Below, one piece after another: positions 26,798 through 36,756 of a stretch of 64,000 nucleotides of DNA; the first letter of the stretch is position 1, and each line of letters begins with the position of its first letter. The stretch is from Desulfomonile sp963700305 (GTDB taxonomy: Bacteria; Desulfobacterota; Desulfomonilia; Desulfomonilales; Desulfomonilaceae), in NCBI GenBank assembly GCA_963700305.1, contig CAVOXB010000029.1, positions 1-64,000 on the forward strand, in the 5' to 3' direction. The translations under genes were made by a program, and so were the position numbers. The notes below the pieces were generated by a model. The model did no database searches. It was not told the DNA's origin and saw only the letters and a list, made by a program, of their open reading frames with translations.

Positions 26798-29358
26798 TCA
26801 GCTGCTCTTCACCAGATCCAGGCTCCTGGAAAAGGGAAGATTCGGATGGTCGGGGGATATTCTCACCACATATCCATACAAGCCTGTGTGGCTAAGAGGT
26901 ATGAACCCGGAAAAGATCACGTCGCCATTAGTCTCAGGGCTTGAGCTGTCTGCTCGCAATCGCGTGGCGTTTCTGACTTTGAAATTCTCCCAGATATCAA
27001 TCGGCCCGTGGAGCAACTCCACTTTCAATTCACTGGGGCGGTGGCCCGCTGTATCTACGATTGCCACGACCTCGATTTCTTTCCCTTCTACAGCTTCCAC
27101 TTCATTTCGTATTTCAACAGTTTTGATCCGTATGTTTTTCCAGTCCGCGGCCAACTGGTTTTTCCAGGCGACCATCTCTTTGAGAGTCGCGTAGTTGCCG
27201 ATTTTGAGCTCGGAATATGATCTGGCCGATGGCACGTAGAAGTTTTCGATGTAATCCGATACCATCCTATGGGAATTGAATTGAGGACAGATGGTCCGGA
27301 CGGACCGCTTCATCATTCTTATCCATTCTCTGGGTAGGTCATCGTCGCCCCTGTCATAAAACAGAGGCTTTACGCTTTCCTCCAAAATGTCGAACAAGGC
27401 TCTGCTTTCGATGTCATCCTGATGCACTGGGTTGTCGTATTCTTCTCCTGAGCCGATAGCCCACCCGTTGTCCCCTAAGAAGCCTTCGTCCCACCAACCA
27501 TCCAGAATGCTCACATTGAGCGCGCCGTTGGCTGCAGCTTTCATCCCTGAGGTCCCGCATGCTTCCAATGGTCGGCGAGGAGTGTTCAACCAGACATCCG
27601 CGCCTTGGACCATATAACGAGCCACATTTATGTCGTAATCTTCGAGAAACACGATACGATTCCTGAAAGGTTCTTCCTTCATGTTCTGGACGATTCCTCG
27701 TATCAATTCCTTTCCATAATCGTCAGCCGGATGAGCCTTTCCTGAAAAAATCAGCTGAACCGGACGATCGTGCTGCCCCCCAGTATTTGGGCCAATCGTT
27801 CGGGTTCCCTGAATAGCAATGTCGCTCTTTTGTATGTTGCAAAACGCCTCGCGAAGCATATTGTGAGCGCTTCCGGGTCCAGCATTCTTTCCGCGGATTC
27901 GATATCTTTGACAGGCGCGCCTTGCGCCTTGAATTGTTGCAGCTGTCTTTTTCTGGCGAAGTACACCAATCTCATTCGGCATCTTTCATGTGTGCGCCAG
28001 AGTTCCGTGTCCGGTATTTCATTTGTGTGTTGCCATATTTTTTCGTTGTCCGGGTCTTCTGTCCAGCCTGGTCCGAGATAACGATCATAGAGTTTTTGGA
28101 GATCTCTGGAGATGTAAGATGGAATGTGGACCCCATTCGTGATAGGAATTATAGGAACGTCTTCACGCTCCAACCGCGGCCAAATTTCATGCCACATGTC
28201 GCGAGTGACCCTTCCATGGAGTCGGCTCACGCCGTTTGCTCTGGACGTCATCCTGAGTCCGAGGACAGGCATGCAGAACCCTTCGGAAGAATCATTTGGC
28301 CTTTTTCTACCCATTCCCAGAAAAGACTCGAAATCCATACCGAGTCGTTCCACCTGTTTTCTAAAATACTTCTCCATCAGGCCGCGATCGAAGACATCGT
28401 TTCCTGCAGGCACAGGCGTGTGGATTGTGAGAACGCTTTGACTTGTGACCATCGCAATGGCTTCCCGAGCAGAAAGTTTTTGTTCTTCGACGAAATAGCG
28501 CATTTGTTCCAGCAATGTGAACGCGGCGTGGCCTTCGTTCAGATGATAGACGGAAGGCTCAAGTCCCATGGCTCTCAATGCCCGGGCACCACCTATGCCC
28601 AAAAGTATTTCCTGACGGATCCTCATTTCCATGTCACCGCCGTACAGGCGAGCAGTCACGCTCCTCATTCTGGGAGAGTTCTCGGAAATGTCCGCATCCA
28701 GTAGAAATAGCGGCACGCGGCCCACGTTTACTTTCAGTATCCGGAACCAGAGAGGCTCCCCCGCGAGGTCCACGCTTACGACCAAGGGGTTACCGGAGGA
28801 GTCGGTCTGTCGCTCCAAGGGAAGCGTATCGAAAGCTGTGCGCGGATAATATTCTTGTTGCCATCCGTCCGGCGACAGCGACTGATGAAAATACCCTTCC
28901 TGGTACATCAACCCCATTCCAACCAGCGGTAAATTCAGATCGCTCGCGGACTTCAGGTGGTCCCCCGCCAATAGCCCGAGACCTCCGGAATAAATAGGCA
29001 GGCATTCGGAAATGCCGAATTCCAGCGAAAAATATGCAGTCACAAAGTCTACTGGATTTTCCAACCTGTAATCGTATGAGCGGGTGCGTCGCATGTACGC
29101 TTTAAACCGTTGAAGAACGCGTTCCGCATGGGCCCTGTAGCCCACGTCTTCACGTATCTCATTGAGCCTGCGGCTGGACAACCGTACAAGAGTCTGCAGA
29201 GGATTGTGGTTTGTGTCCTGCCAAAGTTTTTCATCCAGGTGGTCGAATAGTTCCACGGCGTCGAGATTCCAGGAGAACCACATGTTCCCCCCGATTTCGC
29301 GCAGATTTTCGAGGCCTCCCTCCATCGGGGGGACGACAACGAATTTCCTCAAAGACAT
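26798..29358 (-). CDS. glgP: Alpha-glucan (glycogen) phosphorylase, GT35 (frameshifted)
   Basis: This is a phosphorylase of about 853 residues. The N-terminal frame from ATG 29358 carries a DUF3417-like start (LREIGGNMWFSWNLDAVELF), TAYFSLEFGISECLPIYSGG, and the HLNEGHAAF and TIHTPVPAGNDVF motifs. Near 27,770 the frame changes, and the rest continues with QLIFSGKAHPADDYGKELI and EACGTSGMKAAANGALNVSI, which holds the pyridoxal-phosphate lysine. It releases glucose-1-phosphate from glycogen or maltodextrins. The length and DUF3417 start match the short GlgP type of anaerobes. The single break is at a probable indel error. It stands alone on the minus strand. Confidence 0.9.
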
Positions 29359-29769
29359 TGGGACCTCATCACTCGATTCGCTCTAGGCGTTGGAGCGGCT
29401 GATCACTTGAGCCGTCCTTTCCGGCAAATATATCACAAATTTGCCTCCGAATCCGTATCGCTCCGATTTTCCGCAAAAAATCTTATGCCAGGCACAGGTG
29501 TATGTTCCGAAAATTCTTGGAGTCGGTATTAGCCCCCCGGAAATCAGCAAAATGACCTTCTAAAGAGTTGACTTCACGTCTCGGTATGGGTAAGCATGAT
29601 AACGTATCCAAGGTTTTCGTCCTGATCCGTACCGGTGGGACCACCTTCATGCCGGAATGTGGCCTGGAAGGCTTGGTGATACGTCATCCGCTTTTCGTCT
29701 TTTCCGGTAATCTAAACAATTGTCCGGGGATTTGCCTAAAACAAGTCTCCAAAAAAAAGAGGATTATCC
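29359..29769. other. Intergenic region, divergent glgP/response regulator
   Basis: About 410 bases without a supported gene. TTGACT at 29,568-29,573 could be a -35 box for the response regulator, but no good -10 box follows at the right distance. No strong palindrome was found. Confidence 0.5.
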
Positions 29770-30291
29770 ATGCCTAAGTCTGAAATCTTGCAAGACAAGT
29801 TGATCCTGGCGGTGGATGACGAGGAAGATGTCCTGGATATTATCGAGGAGGAGCTCTCGGAGTCCGCCAATTGCACCTTGCATACGGCCACGACGTTCGA
29901 GAAGGCTCAACAGTATCTGGTTTCTTACACCTATGATCTGGTTATTCTGGATATTATGGGTGTTCGAGGCTTCGAGCTTCTTCAGATCGCTAATAACGCA
30001 GGGTTTCCTACGGTGATGCTAACCGCGCACGCTTTTACGCCAGAGGCTTTGAGGAAATCCATAGAATTGGGGGCCAGAGCCTACCTGCCCAAAGAAAAAT
30101 TGGGTTCGCTAGTGCCATTCCTTGAGGATGTCCTGAGACTTAACTATCAATCCGTATGGAAAAAGGCGCTGGATCAAGTTGGCACACTGTTCAACAGGAA
30201 GTTCGGTTCAGATTGGAGAAAGTCCCAAGAGGAATTCTGGGATGATTTCGAGAAGAAATTGACCATTGACGAAGCGGCCATAATCAAGTGA
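29770..30291 (+). CDS. Single-domain response regulator with short C-terminal extension
   Basis: This 173-residue protein has a receiver domain at about residues 10-125: acidic pair VDDEED, phosphoacceptor Asp in LVILDIMG (about residue 59), Thr in TVMLTAH, and Lys in AYLPKEK. The about 45-residue tail (LNYQSVWKKALDQVGTLFNR onward) is helical and has no recognised output domain. It probably signals by protein contact in a two-component system. No kinase is next to it. ATG 29770 follows a purine-rich AAAAAAAGAGGA stretch. Confidence 0.87.
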   Translation: MPKSEILQDKLILAVDDEEDVLDIIEEELSESANCTLHTATTFEKAQQYLVSYTYDLVILDIMGVRGFELLQIANNAGFPTVMLTAHAFTPEALRKSIELGARAYLPKEKLGSLVPFLEDVLRLNYQSVWKKALDQVGTLFNRKFGSDWRKSQEEFWDDFEKKLTIDEAAIIK

Positions 30292-30396
30292 TTTTCCGAG
30301 GATTGTGAAAATCGGCTTATTGCCGGTTAAGGCCCCGTGAACGCTGCCGGGCCAAGAAACCGATTCTTTAGAAATACACATAAAGGAGCTTTTTTT

Positions 30397-31626
30397 ATGA
30401 CTGACGTCGTAATCGTGTCAGCATGCCGCACCGCGATTGGTGCGTTTGGGGGCACGCTAAGAGACCTGCACGCTGCAAAAATCTCTAGTGTACCCATGAA
30501 AGCCGCTGTGGAACGTGCGGGCATTTCTCCGGAAATCATCGACGATGTGAGGTTCGGCTGCTGCCTAAACCCCACCGACGCTATGAATGTAACACGCATA
30601 GGCGCGCTTATGGCGGGCATTCCGGATTCAGTTCCTGCCGCCACTATGAATAGGGTCTGCATCTCAGGAATGGAAGCCACCTTGTCTGGGGCTGCCATGA
30701 TAAAGGCAGGCGCTGCGGAAGTTATCCTTGCCGGTGGCGTCGAGCACATGTCGGGAGTTCCTTACACTCTTGAAAATGCTCGATGGGGGATGCGCATGGG
30801 CAACGGTGTTGCGGTAGATGCCATGCAAATGGGATTGCATTGCGGCTCTCATCTGTTGCCGTATCCTCAGGACGGACCAGTAGAGTTTTTCAGGGGCAAA
30901 CCTTACATAATGGGACATACTGCAGAATTCGTGGCACTGAAACTTGGAATAACTCGTCAAGAACAGGATGAAATCGCTCTGCGTAGCCACAACAACGTTG
31001 AGCGTGCGACAAAAGACGGCTCCTTCGCGGAAGAAATCATCCCGATTGCGGTTCCCCAGAGAAAAGGCGAGCCCAAAATTTTCGACAAGGACGAGCATTT
31101 CAGGCCGGGAATGACCATGGAAGCCCTTGGGAAGTTGTCCCCCGTGTTCATTCCGAAGACCGGGACCGTGACTGCCGGAAACGCCAGTGGTATTAATGAC
31201 GGTGCCGCAGCACTGGTACTCATGTCCGCTGAAAGGGCCAAGAGCGAGGGAATTAAGCCTCTCGCGCGAATCAAGGCTGTTGGGATGGGTGCGTGCGATC
31301 CCACGATTATGGGTTTGAGTCCTGTACCTGCGGTCAACAGTCTTTTGAAACGTTCAGGAATGACCTTAAAGGATTTTGAACTCATCGAGCTCAACGAGGC
31401 TTTCGCTGCGCAGTATCTTGGCTGTGAGCGGGAACTGGGCCTTAACAGAGAGATCACTAATGTGAACGGTTCCGGCATAGGCCTTGGTCATCCGGTAGGC
31501 TGCACTGGAGCCCGCCTGCTTGTTAGTCTCATGTACGCGCTTCGCAAGCGAAACAAAACCCTTGGCATGGCCACTCTCTGCGGCGGCGGTGGGGTCTCGA
31601 TGGCGTGCGCTCTAGAACTCATCTGA
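30397..31626 (+). CDS. Acetyl-CoA acetyltransferase (thiolase)
   Basis: This 409-residue thiolase starts at ATG 30397 behind AAAGGAG. The N-terminal nucleophilic Cys lies in RVCISGMEA, where an Ile replaces the more common Gly after Cys. C-terminal motifs are ELNEAFAAQ, VNGSGIGLGHPVGCTGAR (His) and ATLCGGGGVSMA (the second Cys). It condenses or cleaves acyl-CoA, for example two acetyl-CoA to acetoacetyl-CoA or in beta-oxidation. There are no neighbouring acyl-CoA genes to fix its direction. It is followed by a GC-rich hairpin. Confidence 0.92.
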   Translation: MTDVVIVSACRTAIGAFGGTLRDLHAAKISSVPMKAAVERAGISPEIIDDVRFGCCLNPTDAMNVTRIGALMAGIPDSVPAATMNRVCISGMEATLSGAAMIKAGAAEVILAGGVEHMSGVPYTLENARWGMRMGNGVAVDAMQMGLHCGSHLLPYPQDGPVEFFRGKPYIMGHTAEFVALKLGITRQEQDEIALRSHNNVERATKDGSFAEEIIPIAVPQRKGEPKIFDKDEHFRPGMTMEALGKLSPVFIPKTGTVTAGNASGINDGAAALVLMSAERAKSEGIKPLARIKAVGMGACDPTIMGLSPVPAVNSLLKRSGMTLKDFELIELNEAFAAQYLGCERELGLNREITNVNGSGIGLGHPVGCTGARLLVSLMYALRKRNKTLGMATLCGGGGVSMACALELI

Positions 31627-31658
31627 CCTGGACCATAACTAACCGCACAATTGACCCT

Positions 31659-31688
31659 CCGGCCCGAGGAGAAACCACTTCGGGCCGG
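31659..31688 (+). terminator. Hairpin after thiolase gene
   Basis: The 9-bp stem CCGGCCCGA (31,659-31,667) pairs with TCGGGCCGG (31,680-31,688). No T-run follows, so termination strength is uncertain. Confidence 0.5.
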
Positions 31689-31766
31689 CGCGGAACACAC
31701 TACTGCTTGACTTTTATTTCTGAGAAGCTCGTCTGGCGATCCGAAGAAATCCGAGAGGATGTGCGA

Positions 31767-32105
31767 GTGGCCGCCCCGAAAAAGATAAGCGCCAAGGCTA
31801 TAATGGCGGATTTGAAAGCCGGACTCCCTGATTCGGAATTAATGGAGAAGTACGGCATATCTTTCCAGGGGCTTCAAGATCTATTTGCGAAGTTGATTCA
31901 GGCTGGACTCGCCACTCGAGCATATTTCGAGAAAAGATCAATGAAGCAAATCGAGGGACGAAAGGAAGAGCCAGTAAGGACCTGTCCCTATTGTGGATAT
32001 TCGTCAATGGATCAATTCAAAGAGTGCCCGCGTTGTCACCAAGACGTATCTGAGTGGCTCGACACAGTGGAATTAACGAAAATGCTCACAAAACCCTTCG
32101 AGTAA
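31767..32105 (+). CDS. Zinc-ribbon protein with SELMEKYGIS-type helical module
   Basis: From GTG 31767 this 112-residue protein begins with AAPKKISAKAIMADLKAGLP and DSELMEKYGISFQGLQDLF, a helix-turn-helix-like module seen in many deltaproteobacterial proteins. A Cys4 ribbon follows: CPYC 20 or so residues before CPRC, with spacing CxxC-x12-CxxC. GAGAGG precedes the start by 8 bases, while the frame opens further back to 31605 without a ribosome site. The function is unknown; a nucleic-acid or regulatory role is plausible. Confidence 0.65.
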   Translation: MAAPKKISAKAIMADLKAGLPDSELMEKYGISFQGLQDLFAKLIQAGLATRAYFEKRSMKQIEGRKEEPVRTCPYCGYSSMDQFKECPRCHQDVSEWLDTVELTKMLTKPFE

Positions 32106-32126
32106 TCACGTCATTTCCAAATATTT

Positions 32127-32339
32127 TTATTCCCAGAATATTCTATAGACAAAGCGGATCACGTAAACAATTAAGGCTATTGCAGCAAGAACGCCTACAG
32201 CCCAATGCAGCCTCAACCCGAAATCCTTCAGCTTTTCGGTGAATGTGCCCAGTCCTTCAGACCGTCGATCTTTCAGCAAGAATTCGGCGGCGAGAGCCCA
32301 AATGGCCAGGATAAAGAATAATGGAATCAAATACTTCAT
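32127..32339 (-). CDS. Small membrane protein, 70 residues
   Basis: Two hydrophobic helices (KYLIPLFFILAIWALAAEFL near the start and LHWAVGVLAAIALIVYVIRF near the end) flank a charged central loop DRRSEGLGTFTEKLKDFG. The hairpin topology puts both termini on the same side. It is convergent with the zinc-ribbon gene and has no recognised family. Confidence rests on composition and a clean open frame. Confidence 0.6.
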   Translation of the reverse strand: MKYLIPLFFILAIWALAAEFLLKDRRSEGLGTFTEKLKDFGLRLHWAVGVLAAIALIVYVIRFVYRIFWE

Positions 32340-32506
32340 ATCTGTATCAAATGCTGTATGGGTTAAGGCGGTTCATGGCGGTCGTAACTTTACCAGAATG
32401 CTCAAGGTGAATCATGGATTGGTTGCCAAACTAGCCGTTTTGACGTATCAAATTTCATTATTCTGAAGAAACCTGATCCAATGAATCAGGTTACCCCGGA
32501 GAAGAC

Positions 32507-33354
32507 ATGGAAATCAATTTCAAGAAAATGCACGGAACTCTGAATGATTTTGTCGTATTCCATGATCTCGACAACCGAATCCGTCTTTCAGCAGAACAGG
32601 TTGCTCATCTGTGCGACCGACGGGCCGGGATCGGCGCGGACGGCGTGATCGCAGTCAGGCGTTCGAGTGTAGCCGATTTCTTCATGGATTACATCAACGC
32701 GGACGGCTCGCTGGCAGAAATGTGCGGGAACGGCATCCGGTGTTTGGCAAAGTACACGTGTACGACAACGGCTTGACCGACAAGAAAGTCCTCCCTGTGG
32801 AAACCAGAGCCGGCATCAAGACCCTGCAACTTATTCCGGGCGAAAACAGCAAAATAGAAAGAGTCAGAGTCGACATGGCCGCCCCGATATTCGAGCCAGA
32901 CAAGATACCCGCAAATGTTGAGGCTGATTATCCAGTGATAGACTATCCGATAGAGTCCCAGGGTTGTTTATTTCATGGGACTTTGGTGTCGATGGGTAAT
33001 CCTCATTGCGTGATTTTCGTGGACAACGATCCGGATTCATTTCCAAGACAGTACGGTCCGGATATAGAAAAACATCCTTTGTTCCCGTCCAAAACCAACG
33101 TGGAATTCATCCGCGTAGTCGACAGAAAACACCTTGCCATGCGCGTGTGGGAACGCGGTAGCGGCGAGACGTTTTCCTGCGGTACTGGAGCATGCGCGGC
33201 AGCGGTTGCTGCGAATCTCAAAGGTTTTGTGGATTCCTCCTGTATTGTGCAGCTCCTCGGTGGCGATCTGGATATCGAGTGGAAAGGCAATACGTTTCCG
33301 GTGATTATGACCGGGTCGGCAGTAACGGTGTTTGAAGGGTCAATAACTATTTAA
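32507..33354 (+). CDS. dapF: Diaminopimelate epimerase (frameshifted)
   Basis: The first part contains FKKMHGTLNDFVVFHD and the catalytic Cys motif MCGNGIRCLAKY. After a frame change near 32,755 the second part reads VYDNGLTDKKVLPVETRAGI, then SMGNPHCVIFVDN and the second catalytic Cys in FSCGTGACAAAVAA. The corrected length of about 282 residues is normal. It interconverts LL- and meso-diaminopimelate for lysine and peptidoglycan synthesis. A small hairpin (32,470-32,492) lies just before the start and may affect translation. The break falls next to the first active-site motif and is presumably an error. Confidence 0.9.
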
Positions 33355-33373
33355 ATCTACACCAAAAGCTCTC

Positions 33374-33401
33374 TTGACATTGCTAAAGTTCTGAATTAGT
33401 A
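33374..33401 (+). promoter_or_regulatory. Candidate promoter for the pilin-like pair
   Basis: TTGACA at 33,374-33,379 is followed after 16 bases by TTAGTA. The -35 box is perfect and the -10 box weak. It lies between the dapF stop and the pilin-like gene. Confidence 0.45.
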
Positions 33402-33491
33402 GTCTCGCTAGAGCCGCAAGGCTTGTCCCGAATCCGGGAAGAAACTGAGCCGTTACGAAGATTGCGGCTGTACATACGGAGAGCTGCTTTG

Positions 33492-33923
33492 ATGAAGCCG
33501 AGAACACCCCAGGCCGGGTTCACTGTGCTTGAAATGGCGTTCGCTATTGTTATAATAGCCCTTCTTTCCGCGATTTATTTCTTCTTGATCGATTCGTACA
33601 GCGAGCGCAGGATGAGTGAGCAAGCGGCTAAAGTGTTGATGCTCGCAGCAAAGGCTCAGGAAGATTATTTCGCCAAGGAACACCGCTACTTTGACGCGGA
33701 AGTCGCCGGACAGGGGACGGACCTTTATCTGTCTTCCCCAGATGGTCGAAAGACCGACGTGTTGGTTCCGGGAAAGGTTATTCTAAGCCTCAAGACTAGG
33801 GGTAAAGAGAAAACGGCTTTTACTGGATATGCTTTTTACACGGGAAGCAAAGTTCTCCACAGATATGATTCGGAAACAGGGAAAGTGACTACCAGCTCAC
33901 GCACTCAGGATGACGCAGGATGA
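33492..33923 (+). CDS. Type IV pilin-like (pseudopilin) protein
   Basis: This 143-residue protein starts MKPRTPQAGFTVLEMAFAIV. A short basic leader ends in Gly, followed by Phe, a Glu at +5 and a hydrophobic helix, the class III prepilin pattern cleaved by PilD. The soluble part has a long helix (SEQAAKVLMLAAKAQEDYFA) and a beta region. ATG 33492 is chosen because it gives the short leader; the open frame extends back to 33423. It overlaps the next gene by 4 bases. No other pilus genes are near, so it may be a minor pilin or a type II secretion pseudopilin. Confidence 0.82.
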   Translation: MKPRTPQAGFTVLEMAFAIVIIALLSAIYFFLIDSYSERRMSEQAAKVLMLAAKAQEDYFAKEHRYFDAEVAGQGTDLYLSSPDGRKTDVLVPGKVILSLKTRGKEKTAFTGYAFYTGSKVLHRYDSETGKVTTSSRTQDDAG

Positions 33924-34417
33924 AAAGGCGTTGCATTGCCACCCTCAAGCGCTACGAGATTTATGTGGTTTCCGCAGTCATTGGACTTGTGTTTGTGGCG
34001 GCAATGGGCGTAGTGGCCTGGATGCTTCAAAATTCCATAGTCACTCCCCCGTACGAAACTCTAGGCGATAAAGACATGAAACGCGTCTTCGCCACCGCGT
34101 ATCTACGCTTCCGGGAGGACGATAAGAGTCCGTATTTAAAAGTGGAACTCCATAACGGCACTTTGTGGTGGATCAAGAAGATTGAATTTGATTTTGACGG
34201 AATCACTTACGTCTTACGAGAATCGGACGCCTTTCGCCCTTTGCACTTCGGTGCGGTGAGATGCCCACTCAAAAAGTCTCCGAACCCGTTGGACCAAATT
34301 GAATTTGACATTAAATTGCTTAAGGCTTCAGGATATCCACCGGCCCAAGTTCAATTGGATCGTGAATCCCAGAAAATGGCTGGCGACTCCAAGAATCATA
34401 AGTCCCATTCGTATTGA
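33920..34417 (+). CDS. Single-pass membrane protein, partner of the pilin-like gene
   Basis: This 165-residue protein has one membrane helix near residues 13-36 (IYVVSAVIGLVFVAAMGVVA) and a soluble domain with a beta-rich look: VELHNGTLWWIKKIEFDFDG, then YPPAQVQLDRES. The ATGA overlap with the pseudopilin gene implies co-translation and shared function. No family is recognised. The exported domain could bind the pilin or an envelope partner. Confidence 0.65.
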   Translation: MKRRCIATLKRYEIYVVSAVIGLVFVAAMGVVAWMLQNSIVTPPYETLGDKDMKRVFATAYLRFREDDKSPYLKVELHNGTLWWIKKIEFDFDGITYVLRESDAFRPLHFGAVRCPLKKSPNPLDQIEFDIKLLKASGYPPAQVQLDRESQKMAGDSKNHKSHSY

Positions 34418-34494
34418 ACCCGATCTCTTCGTTACAGTCCGATTTCTCTGCGCACTAAACCGTAATCATTCAGTTATCCGGGGCAAACAGGTTT

Positions 34495-34565
34495 TGTGGG
34501 GCAGGCTTTCCAGCCTGCCTTGTCCTGAAAAGCCAATGATGGCAGGCTGGAAAGCCTGCCCCACA
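34495..34565. repeat. Perfect 25-bp inverted repeat, same family as 26,511
   Basis: Arms 34,495-34,519 and 34,541-34,565 are exact reverse complements, each also self-palindromic (GGCAGGCT-TTCC-AGCCTGCC). The 21-base centre contains AAAAGCCAATGAT, the reverse complement of the spacer found at 26,537. It lies in the 327-base gap before the aldolase gene. Confidence 0.88.
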
Positions 34566-34744
34566 TTTCTTGGAATTGCCTGATGTGAGCACATCCCTCC
34601 GTAACTGAATGATTACCACTAAAGACATATAATTGTTGTATCTGAACAACTAAGCAATTATAATTAATAAGTTATAGAGGAACACATCATGGCTCCCGAT
34701 TCTACGGAGCATGACTCTTAGCATTACAGAAATGGAGGGGCAAT

Positions 34745-36040
34745 ATGAACTCTCTCAAGGGAGTTTCCATGGAAGATTTTAAGAGGGCGCTCTCAAAAGG
34801 CCGTCCACCCAATATTGTGAGACTGTTTCCCAATTCACGGGCTCTCATAGTCAGTGGAAAAGTAATTGACAGAGCAATGCTCGGAAAAGGGAAAGCAATT
34901 GCGATAGCTGCCAGCGTGAGAAACTCATTTGTCGTTCGCGGCGCTCTAAAAGCCGCCCAAAAGGCGAATGCAGCGATACTGATAGAAATTGCCAAATCAG
35001 AAGGTGGAGCCGATGCTTACTGTGCGGTCACACTCTGGAATATGGCCCTAATAGTGGACCAGATGTGTAATGAGGTCGGGATCACCGTGCCTGTGGCCAT
35101 TCACGCAGACCATTACGGCATCAAGAAAGAAAAAGATAGAGTCGCAGCTGCTACTGAGATCCCCAGTATGTTCGACTCCGGGATAACATCTATAGCAATA
35201 GACGCGTCGCATTTGCCTGATGTCGACAATCTGTTGACCAATATTTCCTTGAATAAGTACATACCGTCCTGGGCCGGTTATGAAACTGAGGTTGGAGAAA
35301 TAAAGGGCAAGGAAGGTTTGTCTACGGTTGAGGAAGCTCTATTTCTCATCAAAGGCTTGAACGCGGATAATATCTTTCCGGATTGGATTGCCCTAAATAA
35401 CGGCACGACCCACGGTATCGAGACCAGCGATGCTGGAATACAAGTTGAATTGACAGCAGGCATACATAGTGCTCTCGAGAAATACGGCGTTTCAGGAGCC
35501 CAACATGGGACATCGGGAAACAGCTTCGAGAAGCTTCGACGCATAGTTCAAGAAACCCGTACAACCAAGGCAAATGTAGCCACAGCCCTTCAGATGGTTT
35601 CCTGGGGGCTGAAGGTAAACGAATACGGCAATGCCCAAATGGACGAAAACGGAAATTTCATTAAAGTTCCGGATTTGGGGCCTTCCGAGTCCATGTGGAA
35701 TCAAATGGTGGAATACGCGAAAGATAAAGGTTTGAAGGGCGGTGATTTCAAGAAATTGAACCGACCTTTCGAAAACAAGCTTCTCGGCCTGACCAGAGAA
35801 GAGCGAGAACGTATGTCACAGGGAGTAGAAGACTTCGTGTACACGCTGATCAAAGACGTTTTCAACGGAGAAGACACTGCTCCTCTGGCTATTGAAGCAA
35901 TTCTGAAGGCGGGGTCGTATGATTTGGGTCCGAAGGTCTCCCGAATTGAAGATCCTGCTGAATGGACTGAGGAAAAAATAAGGCAGAAAGCCACCCTTAT
36001 CACTACAGATAAAGGTCCCGAAGGCAATTTCGAGGATTAA
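34745..36040 (+). CDS. Class II fructose-bisphosphate aldolase family protein
   Basis: This 431-residue member of the metal-dependent aldolase family shows PVAIHADHYGIKKE (Asp and His of the zinc site), the DASHLPDVDNL segment, WIALNNGTTHGIETSD, and AQHGTSGNSFEKLRR. It is longer than the usual 300-360 residues, with an extra C-terminal region ending TDKGPEGNFED. The likely reaction is cleavage of fructose-1,6-bisphosphate or a related ketose phosphate, but the divergent motifs leave the substrate open. GGAGGGGC precedes ATG 34745. Confidence 0.8.
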   Translation: MNSLKGVSMEDFKRALSKGRPPNIVRLFPNSRALIVSGKVIDRAMLGKGKAIAIAASVRNSFVVRGALKAAQKANAAILIEIAKSEGGADAYCAVTLWNMALIVDQMCNEVGITVPVAIHADHYGIKKEKDRVAAATEIPSMFDSGITSIAIDASHLPDVDNLLTNISLNKYIPSWAGYETEVGEIKGKEGLSTVEEALFLIKGLNADNIFPDWIALNNGTTHGIETSDAGIQVELTAGIHSALEKYGVSGAQHGTSGNSFEKLRRIVQETRTTKANVATALQMVSWGLKVNEYGNAQMDENGNFIKVPDLGPSESMWNQMVEYAKDKGLKGGDFKKLNRPFENKLLGLTREERERMSQGVEDFVYTLIKDVFNGEDTAPLAIEAILKAGSYDLGPKVSRIEDPAEWTEEKIRQKATLITTDKGPEGNFED

Positions 36041-36088
36041 CTTTGTGCGGCGGGCTTCCCGAAATTATCTCACAATTGCGTTTCGTAA

Positions 36089-36108
36089 GGGCGCTTCTCG
36101 AAGCGCCC
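36089..36108 (+). repeat. GGGCGCTT-CTCG-AAGCGCCC hairpin
   Basis: The perfect 8-bp stem with a 4-base loop sits 48 bases after the aldolase stop and is followed by a GCGCGC stretch and TTTTTT. It can serve as terminator; this word is also a common dispersed palindrome in bacterial genomes. Confidence 0.6.
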
Positions 36109-36187
36109 CTGCGCGCGACATTTTTTCGCTTCCGGGTTTTGAGAGAAAATTTCTTCCAGTCCGCCCCTATTGGGGTGGGGAATATTC

Positions 36188-36688
36188 CTAAGAGCCTGCC
36201 TCCACCTGCGCAGCTTTCTTCTCAATTTTTTCTTTTTCTTGTTGTCGATATTCCCTGAGCTTTTCCCTCAAACCAGGATCGGAGAGCGCAAGTATTTCAA
36301 CTGCGAATAGCCCCGCGTTTTTTGCGCCTGCTGATCCGAGGCCCATGCATGCGACAGGCACCCCACCCGGCATCTGAACCGTGGATAAAAGAGCATCCAA
36401 TCCGTGCAGGGCTGAGGAATCCATGGGAACCCCAATCACGGGCAGTGCAGTGTGAGCGGCCAGGAATCCCGCCAGGTGAGCCGCCATTCCAGCCCCTGCA
36501 ATCAGGATTTTCCAATCCTCAAGTTCCGCCCTTTTTGCCAGAGCCATGACACGATCTGGAGTGCGATGAGCCGAAGCTACGGTCATGAAGTACTCGACAC
36601 CGAATTCTTTCAGCACTTCGGCTGCTTTCTTCATGACCGGCAGGTCGGAATCGCTGCCCATCAGAATGCCAACTTTGATATTGCTCAT
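36188..36688 (-). CDS. purE: N5-carboxyaminoimidazole ribonucleotide mutase
   Basis: This 166-residue class I PurE shows VGILMGSDSDLPVMKKAAEV at the start, VASAHRTPDRV (substrate-binding His), the GAGMAAHLAGFLAAHT loop, and the PVIGVPM and MPGGVPVACMGLG motifs. It moves the carboxyl group of N5-CAIR to C4 in purine synthesis. The tail of about 20 residues is highly charged. It follows purH on the same strand, with a palindromic repeat in between. Confidence 0.94.
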   Translation of the reverse strand: MSNIKVGILMGSDSDLPVMKKAAEVLKEFGVEYFMTVASAHRTPDRVMALAKRAELEDWKILIAGAGMAAHLAGFLAAHTALPVIGVPMDSSALHGLDALLSTVQMPGGVPVACMGLGSAGAKNAGLFAVEILALSDPGLREKLREYRQQEKEKIEKKAAQVEAGS

Positions 36689-36756
36689 AGCTAAATCGCC
36701 ATTTATAGAGGTTCTCGAAAAGACGTCGGTTTGGGTGCGCTAAACGGCTGGATGAT

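Noticed and set aside
29568..29777. 69-residue frame overlapping the start of the response regulator
   Set aside because: No ribosome site and it runs into the regulator's start; composition is not protein-like.
32340..32506. Lysine-type riboswitch upstream of dapF
   Set aside because: Only a short 8-bp hairpin is present; the conserved five-helix core is not recognisable.
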